Positions 26,232 through 34,581 of a DNA stretch of 64,000 nucleotides are shown here, piece after piece. Under the pieces are notes generated by a model, which did not search any database, was not told the origin of the DNA, and saw only the letters and a program-made list of their open reading frames with translations. The number at the start of each line of letters is the position of its first letter. Position 1 is the stretch's first letter. Position numbers and translations under genes: made by a program. This DNA comes from Microbacterium ureisolvens (lineage in GTDB: Bacteria > Actinomycetota > Actinomycetes > Actinomycetales > Microbacteriaceae): assembly GCF_015278315.1 (NCBI RefSeq), contig NZ_JADIJE010000002.1, positions 62,001 through 126,000 of the forward strand, in the 5' to 3' direction.

Positions 26232-27329
26232 GTGACCGACCTCGCCGAGCCCACCGCCGAGCCCGCCGCAGAGCCAGCTGCCGAGCCCACCGTCCTCGCC
26301 CGCACAGGCGGCGGCCTCGGACGCCTCACGCTCAACCGCCCGCGGGCGATCAATGCGCTCGATCTCGGCATGATCCACCTGCTGCACGAGGCGCTGGATT
26401 CGTGGGAGCAGGACACCGAGGTCGACGTGGTGCTCCTCGACGGGGCAGGCCAGCGCGGGCTGTGCGCGGGCGGCGATGTCCGCGGGCTCGCCGAGCGGGT
26501 GACGGGCGGCAAGGCCGACGAGTCGGCGCTGTTCTTCCGCGACGAGTACGCGCTCAACGCCCGCATCGCCGAGTACCCGAAGCCGTTCGTCGCGCTCGCC
26601 GACGGCATCACGATGGGCGGCGGCATCGGCCTGGCCGGACACGCCGCCATCCGCATCGTCACCGAGCGCTCGCAGCTGGCGATGCCCGAGACGCGCATCG
26701 GCTTCACGCCCGACGTCGGCGGCACATGGCTGCTGGCGCACGCTCCCGGCCGTCTCGGCGAATACCTCGGGCTCACGGGCGCGGTCATGGATGCCTCCGA
26801 TGCGATCTACGCCGGCTTCGCCGATCACTTCGTGCCCCACGACCGCCTCGACGCCGTCCGCGACGCGCTCGAGACGCGCGCCGATCCGTCGACGCCGACC
26901 GAGCTGGTGCTGCTGTTCGACGAGACCCCGGCGCCGGCGGGGCTCGAGCGCGCCCGGCCGTGGATCGACGACGCGTTCGCAGCCGACACCGTGTCCGAGA
27001 TCGTCGAGCGGCTTCGCGCGCGACCCGAGCTCGAGGCATCCGCCACCGCCGACCTCCTCGGCGAGCTCTCACCCACCGGCCTCGCCGTGACGCTCGCAGC
27101 CGTGCGCCGCGCGCGCGAGCTCCCGGACCTGCGTGCCGCGCTCGAGCAGGAGTACGGCCTCGTCATGTGGTTCGCGACCACCCAGCCCGACCTCGCCGAG
27201 GGCATCCGCGCGCAGGTGATCGACAAGGACCGCACCCCGCGCTGGCAGCCGGCGACGCTCGCCGACCTGCCGCCGGATGTCGCGGCATCCGCCCTCGCCC
27301 ACCGGCCCCACGTCCCCCTCTGGGACTGA
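26232..27329 (+). CDS. 3-hydroxyisobutyryl-CoA hydrolase-type enoyl-CoA hydratase/isomerase
   Basis: The 365 aa product is longer than plain crotonases (~260) and matches the HIBCH/EchA9 subfamily used in valine degradation. The crotonase oxyanion motif is LDGAGQRGLCAGGDVRGLAE, followed by AEYPKPFVALADGITMGGGIGLA. The C-terminal half has EQEYGLVMWFATTQPDLAEGIRAQVIDKDR, the conserved 'F.EG.RA.LIDKDR.P.W.P' ending of the hydrolase. GTG 26232 is chosen because the TAACGT box lies 7 bases upstream. The first ~20 residues include Ala-Glu-Pro repeats. The gene is divergent from the ABC ATPase gene. Confidence 0.9.
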   Translation: MTDLAEPTAEPAAEPAAEPTVLARTGGGLGRLTLNRPRAINALDLGMIHLLHEALDSWEQDTEVDVVLLDGAGQRGLCAGGDVRGLAERVTGGKADESALFFRDEYALNARIAEYPKPFVALADGITMGGGIGLAGHAAIRIVTERSQLAMPETRIGFTPDVGGTWLLAHAPGRLGEYLGLTGAVMDASDAIYAGFADHFVPHDRLDAVRDALETRADPSTPTELVLLFDETPAPAGLERARPWIDDAFAADTVSEIVERLRARPELEASATADLLGELSPTGLAVTLAAVRRARELPDLRAALEQEYGLVMWFATTQPDLAEGIRAQVIDKDRTPRWQPATLADLPPDVAASALAHRPHVPLWD

Positions 27330-27354
27330 CACCGCACCGCACGGGGACGCGACG

Positions 27355-28197
27355 ATGAGCAGCCGGCGACGCAGCTACTCGATCGGCGTCGCGATCGACT
27401 GGTTCTTCTTCGTCTTCGCCGGCGCGGCGGCGCTGTGGCTCGCCTACCTCAGCCTCACCGAGACCTTCCACGTGGGGTGGTGGGGCATCCCGTTCTTCCT
27501 CGCGTTCTGGGTGCTGCTGGCCTACCTCGTGCTGCCGCGGCTGCACCGGATCCTCACGACCATCTACGTGCCGGACTACTTCATCGGGCGGACCAGGACG
27601 AGCGACGGGCTGCTCGGCGACCCGGTCAACCTCGCGTTCCTCGGGACCGGGGAGCAGATCCAGACGGCCATAGAGGAGGCGGGCTGGACGCCGGCCGACC
27701 CCGTCACCCTCGGCTCGTCGTGGCGCATCGTGACCTCGACGCTGACGCGGCGCAGCTACGACGAGGCCCCGGTGAGCCCGCTGTTCCTCTTCGGCCGTCA
27801 GCAGGACTTCGCGTACCAGCAGGAGGTCGACGGCAACCCCGCGCAGCGTCATCACGTGAGGTTCTGGCGGTGTCCCGACGACTGGCTCCTTCCGGGCGGC
27901 CGCCGCGTCGACTGGCTCGCCGCCGGCACGTTCGACACGAGCGTCGGCCTGTCGCTGTTCACGCTCCAGGTCACCCACCGCATCGACGCCGACACCGACG
28001 TCGAGCGCGACCACATCGTCCAGACCGTGACGGATGCCGACCCCCGCGTGGTCGTGGACGTCATCGCCGACTTCGCCACCGGCTATCACGCGCGCAACGG
28101 CGGCGGCGACAGCATCCGCACCGACGGCGACCTGCCGATCGTCGACGTGCGGGGCGTCGAGCCGCGGGTGGCCGAGGCGGGGGAGGTGACCGCGTGA
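27355..28197 (+). CDS. LssY C-terminal domain membrane protein
   Basis: The 280 aa protein has two N-terminal transmembrane helices (about residues 13-33 and 38-60). A soluble domain with LssY-C signatures follows: DPVNLAFLGTGEQIQTAIEEAGW, SPLFLFGRQQDFAYQQEVDG, RHHVRFWRC and VDWLAAGTFDTSVGLS. The domain is found alone or attached to PAP2 phosphatases and is of unknown activity. The gene follows the hydrolase by 25 bases and overlaps the next membrane gene by GTGA, giving a probable three-gene transcript. Confidence 0.85.
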   Translation: MSSRRRSYSIGVAIDWFFFVFAGAAALWLAYLSLTETFHVGWWGIPFFLAFWVLLAYLVLPRLHRILTTIYVPDYFIGRTRTSDGLLGDPVNLAFLGTGEQIQTAIEEAGWTPADPVTLGSSWRIVTSTLTRRSYDEAPVSPLFLFGRQQDFAYQQEVDGNPAQRHHVRFWRCPDDWLLPGGRRVDWLAAGTFDTSVGLSLFTLQVTHRIDADTDVERDHIVQTVTDADPRVVVDVIADFATGYHARNGGGDSIRTDGDLPIVDVRGVEPRVAEAGEVTA

Positions 28198-28742
28198 GCG
28201 TGGCCCGCGAGCCCCAGAAGAGGCCCGAGCAGCCGGCACCGCAGAAGCGACCGGCCTACGAGCCGCCGGCGCGGCTGCTGCGGCCGACCGTCTACGACCC
28301 GCACATGCGCCGCCCCACCACGACCGTGGCCGGGGTGTGCCTCATCCTGCTGCGCGTGCTGGCGGGCGTGGTGGTGCTCGTGGGCATCGCCGCCGGATGG
28401 GAGGACCTGCTGGCCGACCCCGACTCGGTGCTCGAAGGCTTCGACCCTTCGCCCGAGGGCGCGCAGGCCGCGCTGTGGGTCGTGCTCGCCGCGGGCGCAG
28501 CGGTGCTGCTCGCCGATCTGCTGCTGGCGGTCTTCGTCTTCCTCGGGCACAACTGGGCGCGCGTGATCGTGATGCTCATCGCGCTCGGCTCCATCAGCAC
28601 GTCGTTCGTCGCGTGGTGGGCGCAGGGGCAGGAGATCCAGATCGACACCACCTACGTGTCGCTGAGCCTCGACATCCTGCTGCTGCTGGCGCTGTCCAGC
28701 CGCAGCGCGGCGGCCTACGCCCGCCGCAACGAACGGCGCTGA
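28194..28742 (+). CDS. four-helix hypothetical membrane protein
   Basis: The 182 aa protein has a ~45-residue charged, Pro-rich cytoplasmic start (AREPQKRPEQPAPQKRPAYE). About four transmembrane segments follow (TTTVAGVCLILLRVLAGVVVL; GAQAALWVVLAAGAAVLLADLL; LGHNWARVIVMLIALGSIST; SLDILLLLALSSR). The GTGA overlap with the LssY-C gene makes translational coupling likely. I recognise no family. It may be a membrane partner of the upstream protein. Confidence 0.75.
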   Translation: MSVAREPQKRPEQPAPQKRPAYEPPARLLRPTVYDPHMRRPTTTVAGVCLILLRVLAGVVVLVGIAAGWEDLLADPDSVLEGFDPSPEGAQAALWVVLAAGAAVLLADLLLAVFVFLGHNWARVIVMLIALGSISTSFVAWWAQGQEIQIDTTYVSLSLDILLLLALSSRSAAAYARRNERR

Positions 28743-28766
28743 CAGCCGGCCCCTCGCCACGTGTCG

Positions 28767-28772
28767 TAACCT
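28767..28772 (+). promoter_or_regulatory. -10 box of the J-domain gene
   Basis: TAACCT lies 41 bases before GTG 28814. A GGGAGGG ribosome binding site (28803-28809) follows. No clear -35 is seen. Confidence 0.4.
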
Positions 28773-28813
28773 GACTCTCGCCGCGACCGCGGCATGACCG
28801 CTCGGGAGGGTGC

Positions 28814-29740
28814 GTGTTCGACAGTCCGCTCTCGGCGTCGGCCTACGAGGTGCTCGCCGTCGACCCCGGCGTCGACGACGAGACCCTCCGCAAGGCCTAC
28901 CGCCTGCGGCTGCGGCAGACGCACCCCGACACCGGCGGTGACGCCGCGGTGTTCATCCAGGTGCAGCGCGCGTGGGAGCTCGTCGGCACCCCCGACGCCC
29001 GTGCTGCGTACGACCGCGGGCACGGCTTCGGCGAGGCGGCAGCTCCGGAGTGGTCGGGCTGGCGCCCGCCGGCGGCCCGCACCGACACGCGCCCTCGTGC
29101 GCGCTCCTACGGTCACCCGGGCGGCTGGCGCCGCGAGCGCTATCTCACGCTGATCCGCGAGTGGGCAGGCCGCGGCGTGACGCTCGATGACCCCTACGAC
29201 CCCGCCCTGGTCCGCTCGGCCCCTGTGGCGCTGCGGCGGCTCCTGGCGGACGCGCTCGCCGAGGAGGCGACCGCCCGCGTCGTCGCCGACCTCGGCATGG
29301 GCTACACCGTGTGGCACGACGTCGACGCGTCCGGCAGGGGCGTCGACCCCGATGCGAAGATCGATCACATCGTGCTGGGCCCCAGCGGGCTGTACGCGAT
29401 CCTGTCCGAGGACTTCGGCGGCCCCGTGCGGCTGCGCCGCGGCGAGTTCGTGGGCGACGGCGTGCCCGGTGCGCCGATCGCCGAGCTGCTCGCGCGGATG
29501 CGGGTCATCGCCCGCGCGGCGGGGGTCCGCTTCAGCGGCGCGATCGTCGTGCTCCCCGACGAGGACGTGGTCACCCCCATCGACGAGATCGGCAAGGTGC
29601 GGGGTGTGCGGGTCGCCATCGTCTCGCGCAGCGCCCTCGCGACGGTGCTGCGCCGCGGCATCACCGGTGCGCGCGACGTCGGCGGCAACGAGGTCTTCGA
29701 CTACCGCACGCGCCTGCAGCAGACCGTCCGCTTCGCCTGA
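28814..29740 (+). CDS. J-domain protein fused to a NERD-like domain
   Basis: The 308 aa product begins with a J domain (residues ~8-75: SAYEVLAVDPGVDDETLRKAY, HPD at residues 37-39 in RQTHPDTGGD, then VQRAWELVGTPDARAAYDRG). A linker rich in Pro/Arg leads to a second domain (~150-300) with AKIDHIVLGPSGLYAILSEDFGGPVR. This resembles the nuclease-related NERD fold, in which an acidic/hydrophobic D-H-I-V-x-G-P-x-G-x-x-x-I motif precedes a K/R strand. The usual NERD lysine is not clear. J domains recruit DnaK, so the protein may deliver DnaK to a nucleic acid or membrane-associated target; that is inference. Confidence 0.85.
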   Translation: MFDSPLSASAYEVLAVDPGVDDETLRKAYRLRLRQTHPDTGGDAAVFIQVQRAWELVGTPDARAAYDRGHGFGEAAAPEWSGWRPPAARTDTRPRARSYGHPGGWRRERYLTLIREWAGRGVTLDDPYDPALVRSAPVALRRLLADALAEEATARVVADLGMGYTVWHDVDASGRGVDPDAKIDHIVLGPSGLYAILSEDFGGPVRLRRGEFVGDGVPGAPIAELLARMRVIARAAGVRFSGAIVVLPDEDVVTPIDEIGKVRGVRVAIVSRSALATVLRRGITGARDVGGNEVFDYRTRLQQTVRFA

Positions 29741-29797
29741 CCCGCGCGCGGCGTCGGGTCGCACTCGGGGCCAGCGGCGCCCGCGCGCGGCCGGGGG

Positions 29798-30475
29798 TCA
29801 GGCGTCGCGGGCCTGGCGCAGCCAGCGCTCGATGCCGGCGATGTGCACCTGGGCGGTCGCGGTGGCCAGCTCGACGTCGTGGTCGGCGATCGCCTCGAGG
29901 ATCGCCCGGTGCTCCGCGAGCGTGCGCTCGACGGCGCCGGCCTGCGTGAGCCCGCGCCACACGCGTGCGCGGACGGTCTGGCTGGTGAGGCTCTCGAGCA
30001 GGCTCGCGAGGTAGTCGTTGCCGGCGAGCCGCGCGATCGCGCCGTGGAAGCGCACGTCGTGCTCGACCAGCGTCTCGGGATCGGTGTCGGCGGCGACACC
30101 GCGGATCTCGGCATCCAATCCCGCCACGTCGTCGTCGTCGGCACGCTGCGCCGCCAGCCCCGTCGCGTGCGACTCGAGCACACGCCGCACGGCGAAGATC
30201 TCGAGGAGGGAGTCGTCGTCGTGCAGGTCGATCACGAACGAGATCGCCTCGAGCAGCAGCTTGGGCTCGAGGCTGGTCACGTAGGTGCCGTCGCCGCGCC
30301 GCACATCGAGCACGCGGATGACCTCGAGCGCCTTCACGGCCTCGCGCATCGAGCTGCGCGACAGGCCGAGCCGCTCGGCGAGATCCTTCTCCGGCGGCAG
30401 GCGGGAGCCGGGGGTCAGGTCGCCGCGCACGATCATGTCCTTGATCTTCTCGATCGCTTCGTCGGTGACGGCCAC
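29798..30475 (-). CDS. FadR-type GntR family regulator (FCD) of the fucose cluster
   Basis: The 225 aa product has an N-terminal winged helix (residues ~5-72: IKDMIVRGDLTPGSRLPPEKDLAERLGLSRSSMREAVKALE). The all-helical FCD ligand domain follows (~85-215) with FHGAIARLAGND and EHRAILEAIADHD, supplying the family's Asp/His metal-site residues. The GTG start (30475) is leaderless behind TAGGAT (30482-30487). The palindrome ACATCGGATGT (30489-30499) touches that -10, and the same 11-mer occurs between the divergent FAH and fucD genes. I infer that this protein represses itself and the cluster until a sugar-acid intermediate binds. Confidence 0.92.
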   Translation of the reverse strand: MAVTDEAIEKIKDMIVRGDLTPGSRLPPEKDLAERLGLSRSSMREAVKALEVIRVLDVRRGDGTYVTSLEPKLLLEAISFVIDLHDDDSLLEIFAVRRVLESHATGLAAQRADDDDVAGLDAEIRGVAADTDPETLVEHDVRFHGAIARLAGNDYLASLLESLTSQTVRARVWRGLTQAGAVERTLAEHRAILEAIADHDVELATATAQVHIAGIERWLRQARDA

Positions 30476-30481
30476 GAGCCC

Positions 30482-30500
30482 ATCCTAGACATCGGATGTC
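30482..30500. promoter_or_regulatory. operator 1 and leaderless promoter of the fucose regulator
   Basis: GACATCGGATGTC (30488-30500) is a 13-base palindrome. On the minus strand TAGGAT (30482-30487) ends 6 bases before the regulator GTG. The operator abuts the -10, as expected for autorepression. Confidence 0.75.
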
Positions 30501-30548
30501 CACAGAAACGGATGCCGCCACCGCCGCCCGCCGCGCCACAATGGTGGC

Positions 30549-31397
30549 ATGCGAGTCGTGGACGCACACCTCCATCTGTGGGACACCGACGTCTTGACGT
30601 ACGACTGGCTCGACGGGCCGCTGCTCCGATCTTTCGGCCCTGACGAGTTGGACGTCGCGCTGCAGGACGCACCCGACGACGACTGCGGCTTCGTCTTCGT
30701 GCAGGCCGAGTGCGCACCCGAGCAAGCCGTCGCCGAGGTCGACTGGGTCTCGTCGCTCGCGGACCGCGTGCCGCTGCGCGGCATCGTGGCCCGTGCTCCG
30801 CTCGAGGATCCCGCCGCGACCGACCGGCATCTGGCCGCTTTCGCCGAGAGGCCCCTCGTCGTCGGCGTGCGCCGGCTGCTGCAGTCCGAGCCCGAGGGCT
30901 TCTGCGTGCGGCCGGGATTCCTCCGCTCCGCGGAGGCCGTCGCGTCAGCCGGGCTGTCCTTCGACGCGTGCGTGCGGTGGACGCAGCTCCCCGACGTCGT
31001 GGCGTTCGCCGACGCGCTGCCCGACCTCGCCATCGTGCTCGATCACCTGGGCAAGCCCGAGCTGGGGTCGCCGCAGGCCGCCGATCCCGCCGACGGCACG
31101 CCGTGGGCGGAATCGCTGCGGGATCTCGCCCGGCGCCCCAACGTCACGTGCAAGGTCTCGGGCCTGCCGGCGGAGTCGGCGGGCGAGTGGACCGACGCCC
31201 AGGTGCGGCCGTTCCTCGACATCGCCCTGGACGCGTTCGGGCCGGACCGTCTGCTGTTCGGCAGCGACTGGCCGGTGTCGGGCCCGTTCGGGCGCTGGAT
31301 CGACACCGTGACCTCGTGGCTCGACGACCGCGTCGGCACTCGCGGCCACCACGCCGTGCTCCGCGAGAACGCCGAGCGCGTCTATCGTCTTCGCTGA
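30549..31397 (+). CDS. amidohydrolase-family lactonase (probable L-fuconolactonase)
   Basis: This 282 aa metal-dependent hydrolase has a TIM barrel. It begins RVVDAHLHLWD (first metal H-x-H), has the LVVGVRRLLQSEPEGF strand and AIVLDHLGKPELG, and ends with the family marker LLFGSDWPVSGPFG (metal Asp). This is the COG3618 group that includes L-fuconolactonase, L-rhamnono-lactonase and PDC hydrolase. Beside L-fuconate dehydratase and sugar dehydrogenase genes, the likely reaction is L-fucono-lactone to L-fuconate. It is divergent from the regulator; CACAAT (30537-30542) six bases before the ATG may be a leaderless -10. Confidence 0.9.
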   Translation: MRVVDAHLHLWDTDVLTYDWLDGPLLRSFGPDELDVALQDAPDDDCGFVFVQAECAPEQAVAEVDWVSSLADRVPLRGIVARAPLEDPAATDRHLAAFAERPLVVGVRRLLQSEPEGFCVRPGFLRSAEAVASAGLSFDACVRWTQLPDVVAFADALPDLAIVLDHLGKPELGSPQAADPADGTPWAESLRDLARRPNVTCKVSGLPAESAGEWTDAQVRPFLDIALDAFGPDRLLFGSDWPVSGPFGRWIDTVTSWLDDRVGTRGHHAVLRENAERVYRLR

Positions 31398-31505
31398 GCA
31401 GGGCAGGGTGCCCGAAAACCTGGCCGGTCGGCGCGGCACGCCGGGAGGAGGCATCCGTTCGCGGCGCGTCGGGTCACCGACCAGGGATTCGGCGCGCGCA
31501 GGCGA

Positions 31506-32267
31506 TCATGAGCCGGCGGGGCGGAGGCGCAGCGCCGACATGCCCCCGTCGACCTCGATGTACGTGCCGGTCGTCGAGCCCGACGCCGGGCTCACGAGGT
31601 AGAGCACGGCGCCGGCGACCTCGTCGGCCGACACCAGGCGCCCGTGGGGCTGGCGCGCCTCGAGCGCGGCGCGCTCGGCCTCGGGATCGGCGGCGCTCGA
31701 CAGCAGGCGCCCGACCCACGGGGTGTCTGCGGTGCCGGGGTTGACCGCGTTGACGCGGATGCCCTCGCGCAGGTGGTCGGCGGCCATGGCCCTGGTCAGC
31801 GACAGCACGGCACCCTTCGACGCGCTGTAGAGGGCGCGCTGCGGCAGGCCGGCGGTGGCGGCGATCGACGACGTGTTGCAGATGGCCGCAGCCGGCGAGC
31901 GCCGCAGCCACGGCAGCGCCGCCGCGGTGACGCGCGCGATGCCAGTCACGTTGATCGACAGCACGCGCGCCCACTCGTCGTCGTCGTTCGCGGCGACGTC
32001 GCCCTGCGCGCCGATGCCGGCGTTGTTGACGAGGATGTCGATGCGACCGAAGCGCTCGCCGACCTGGGCGATCGCCCGGTCGACCCCGGCGCGGTCGGAC
32101 ACGTCGGCGGTGAACGCGGCGAACCGCGGGTCCGCGCCCGACGGGTCGAGGTCGAGCACCGCGACCTGCGCGCCCTGTTCGGCCAGGGCATCCGCGATCG
32201 CCGCGCCGATGCCCGACGCGCCGCCGGTCACGACGGCGACGAGGCCCTCGAGCGACTGTCCGCTCAC
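31506..32267 (-). CDS. SDR family dehydrogenase (probable 2-keto-3-deoxy-L-fuconate dehydrogenase)
   Basis: The 253 aa classical short-chain dehydrogenase has cofactor motif VAVVTGGASGIGAAIADALA, an acidic LDLDPSG after strand 2 that favours NAD(H), NNAGIG, the catalytic Ser in CNTSSIAA, and Y-x3-K in ALYSASKGAV. Its GTG overlaps the FAH gene stop by GTGA (32264-32267), so the two are coupled. In the non-phosphorylating fucose route an SDR oxidises 2-keto-3-deoxy-L-fuconate to the 2,4-diketo acid, which an FAH-family enzyme then cleaves. The gene order fits that pathway. The specific substrate is inferred from context. Confidence 0.9.
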   Translation of the reverse strand: MSGQSLEGLVAVVTGGASGIGAAIADALAEQGAQVAVLDLDPSGADPRFAAFTADVSDRAGVDRAIAQVGERFGRIDILVNNAGIGAQGDVAANDDDEWARVLSINVTGIARVTAAALPWLRRSPAAAICNTSSIAATAGLPQRALYSASKGAVLSLTRAMAADHLREGIRVNAVNPGTADTPWVGRLLSSAADPEAERAALEARQPHGRLVSADEVAGAVLYLVSPASGSTTGTYIEVDGGMSALRLRPAGS

Positions 32268-33118
32268 TCCGCCCATGCCACGAACTCCTGACGCTGGGCG
32301 CCGAGACCTTCGATCTCGATGTCGACGACGTCTCCGGGGGCGAGGTAGGGGAAGCGCCCCGACAGCGCGACGCCCTGCGGGGTGCCGGTCAGCACCAGAT
32401 CGCCCGGCTCGAGCGTCAGGAACTGCGACAGGTGCCACACGATGTGGTCGACGGGGAAGATCATGTCGGCCGTCGAGGAGTCCTGGCGCGGCTCGCCGTT
32501 CACGCGGCTCTGCAGCCGCAGCGCCTGCGGGTCGACCTCGTCGGGCGTCACGAGCCACGGTCCGGTCGGGTTGAAGCCTGGTGCGCACTTGCCCTTGGAC
32601 CACTGTCCGCCCGACACCTCGAGCTGGAACGTGCGCTCCGAGACGTCGTTGGCGGTGACGAAGCCCGCGATGTGCGCGGCCGCGTCGGCGGGCGAGTCGA
32701 GGTAGGCGGCCCGGTGCCCGATCACGATGCCGAGCTCGACCTCCCAGTCGGTCTTCTCGCTGCCGCGCGGGATCGTCACCGCATCGTTCGGGCCGACCAC
32801 GGTGTTGGGCGTCTTGAGGAACATCACCGGAACGCTCGGCGGCTGCGCGCCGGATTCGGCGGCGTGCGCGGCGTAGTTCATGCCGATGCACACGACGGCG
32901 CTCGGGCGGGCGATCGGAGCGCCGATCCGCAGGCCATCGGCGCCTTCCAGCTCGGGCAGCTGCCCGGCGGCGACGGCGGCGGTCGTGCGGCCGACCGGGT
33001 CGTCGGCGAGGAACCCGCCGTCGACATCGGATGTGAGCGGGCGCAGATCGAGAAAGCGGTCGCCGTCGAGGACGACGGGGATCTCGCTTCCGGACTCGCC
33101 GAGGCGCGCGAACTTCAT
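32264..33118 (-). CDS. fumarylacetoacetate hydrolase family enzyme (probable 2,4-diketo-3-deoxy-L-fuconate hydrolase)
   Basis: The 284 aa FAH-fold protein has an N-terminal small domain (MKFARLGESGSEIPVVLDGD). The catalytic core begins VVCIGMNYAAHAAESG, then PVMFLKTPNTVVGPNDAV (Lys) and KTDWEVELGIVIG (the E-x-E metal ligands). It closes with FTVDH/FPVDHIVWHLSQFLTLEPGDLVLTGTPQGV. In this pathway it would hydrolyse the diketo acid to pyruvate and L-lactate. The ATG is the first gene of the minus-strand pair, 64 bases from the TATACT -10. A third ACATCGGATGT lies inside its coding sequence at 33024-33034. Confidence 0.92.
   Translation of the reverse strand: MKFARLGESGSEIPVVLDGDRFLDLRPLTSDVDGGFLADDPVGRTTAAVAAGQLPELEGADGLRIGAPIARPSAVVCIGMNYAAHAAESGAQPPSVPVMFLKTPNTVVGPNDAVTIPRGSEKTDWEVELGIVIGHRAAYLDSPADAAAHIAGFVTANDVSERTFQLEVSGGQWSKGKCAPGFNPTGPWLVTPDEVDPQALRLQSRVNGEPRQDSSTADMIFPVDHIVWHLSQFLTLEPGDLVLTGTPQGVALSGRFPYLAPGDVVDIEIEGLGAQRQEFVAWAE
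33024..33034. promoter_or_regulatory. operator 3 inside the FAH gene
   Basis: ACATCGGATGT is an exact 11-base copy of the two intergenic operators, 155 bases from the intergenic one and within the first 100 bases of the FAH gene. It could be an auxiliary site for looping or a roadblock. Confidence 0.5.
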
Positions 33119-33176
33119 GGCTCTCCTGGATTCTCGGTGCGGGCCGGCGACGGCGCCGGTCGTTCCGCGGGCGTGA

Positions 33177-33205
33177 TTGACAGTATAGACATCGGATGTT
33201 TAACT
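33177..33205 (+). promoter_or_regulatory. fucD promoter with operator 2; divergent FAH promoter
   Basis: TTGACA (33177-33182) and TTAACT (33200-33205) are separated by 17 bases. The operator ACATCGGATGT (33189-33199) fills the spacer. On the other strand TATACT (33182-33187) is a -10 for the FAH-SDR pair, just past the same operator. One bound repressor would therefore block both directions. Confidence 0.8.
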
Positions 33206-33252
33206 GCGTGTGCTTCGCCACCCGCACCCAACGCCGCAGGAGATCCGCAACC

Positions 33253-34581
33253 GTGAGCCGCATCGTCGCCTTCGAGACGACAGACATCCGATTCCCGACC
33301 TCGCTGAGCCTCGACGGCTCCGACGCGATGAACCCCGATCCCGACTATTCCGCCGCCTACCTGCGGATCGTCACCGACGCTCCGGCCCCTTCGTCGCTCG
33401 GCGCAAGCGCCGCTTCCGACGGCCTCTCGGGCCATGCCTTCGTCTTCACGATCGGCCGCGGCAACGACGTCCAGGTCGCGGCCCTCGACGCGCTCGCCGG
33501 TCATCTCGTCGGGCGTGAGCTGGAGCCCCTCCTCGACGACATGGGCGCCACCAACCGCGAGCTCATCGGCGACTCGCAGCTGCGCTGGCTCGGTCCCGAG
33601 AAGGGCGTCATGCACATGGCGATCGGCGCCGTCGTGAACGCGCTGTGGGACATCAAGGCCAAGCGCGCCGGGCTCCCGCTGTGGCAGCTGCTCTCGCGCC
33701 TGACCTCCGAGGAGATCGTCGATCTCGTCGACTTCCGCTACCTCGGCAACGCCCTCACCCGCGAGGAGGCGCTCCACATCCTCCGCGCGGCGGAGCCCGG
33801 CCGCGCGCAGCGCGAGACGGAGCTCCTCGCAACCGGCTACCCCGCTTACACGACGAGCCCCGGCTGGCTCGGCTACTCCGACGAGAAGCTCGCACGGCTG
33901 TGCCGCGAGGCGATCGCCGACGGCTTCGGCCAGATCAAGCTGAAGGTCGGCGCCGACTTGCAGGACGACATCCGCCGTCTGCGCATCGCGCGTGAGGTGT
34001 GCGGCGACGGGTTCCCCATCGCGATCGACGCGAACCAGCGCTGGGAGGTGCCGGAGGCGATCGCGTGGGTGAACGCGCTGGCCGAGTTCGAGCCGGCGTG
34101 GATCGAGGAGCCGACGAGCCCCGACGACGTCCTCGGGCACGCCGAGATCGCCCGCGGCGTGGCACCGGTGCGCGTGGCGACGGGGGAGCACGCGCAGAAT
34201 CGCGTGATCTTCAAGCAGCTGCTGCAGGCGGGCGCCATCTCGGTGATGCAGATCGACGCCGTCAGGGTCGGCGGCGTCAACGAGAACATCGCCAACCTGC
34301 TGCTGGCGGCCAAGTTCGGCGTCCCGGTGTGCCCGCATGCCGGCGGGGTCGGCCTCTGCGAGGCGGTGCAGCACCTGTCGATGTTCGATTTCGTGGCCGT
34401 CGCCGGCACGCGCGAGGGCCGCATGATCGAGTACGTCGACCACCTGCACGAGCACTTCGTCGTGCCCACCGACGTCCGCGGCGGCGCCTACCACGCGCCG
34501 CTCGCACCGGGGGCGGGCATGGAGATGAAGCCCGAGAGCCGCGCGCAGTACGAGTACGGGACGACGGATGCCGCGGCCTGA
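33253..34581 (+). CDS. fucD: L-fuconate dehydratase (enolase superfamily)
   Basis: The 442 aa product removes water from L-fuconate to give 2-keto-3-deoxy-L-fuconate, using Mg2+. Mandelate-racemase-type catalytic parts are present: the K-x-K pair KLKVG (K229, K231), the metal ligand strand [27 protein letters not shown], and the third-ligand region [20 protein letters not shown]. Then come the family-typical [37 protein letters not shown] and VDHLHEHF, which is highly characteristic of FucD. GTG 33253 is preceded by CAGGAG. It overlaps the aldo/keto reductase gene by 14 bases. Repressor control is likely through the site at 33189. Confidence 0.95.
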   Translation: MSRIVAFETTDIRFPTSLSLDGSDAMNPDPDYSAAYLRIVTDAPAPSSLGASAASDGLSGHAFVFTIGRGNDVQVAALDALAGHLVGRELEPLLDDMGATNRELIGDSQLRWLGPEKGVMHMAIGAVVNALWDIKAKRAGLPLWQLLSRLTSEEIVDLVDFRYLGNALTREEALHILRAAEPGRAQRETELLATGYPAYTTSPGWLGYSDEKLARLCREAIADGFGQIKLKVGADLQDDIRRLRIAREVCGDGFPIAIDANQRWEVPEAIAWVNALAEFEPAWIEEPTSPDDVLGHAEIARGVAPVRVATGEHAQNRVIFKQLLQAGAISVMQIDAVRVGGVNENIANLLLAAKFGVPVCPHAGGVGLCEAVQHLSMFDFVAVAGTREGRMIEYVDHLHEHFVVPTDVRGGAYHAPLAPGAGMEMKPESRAQYEYGTTDAAA

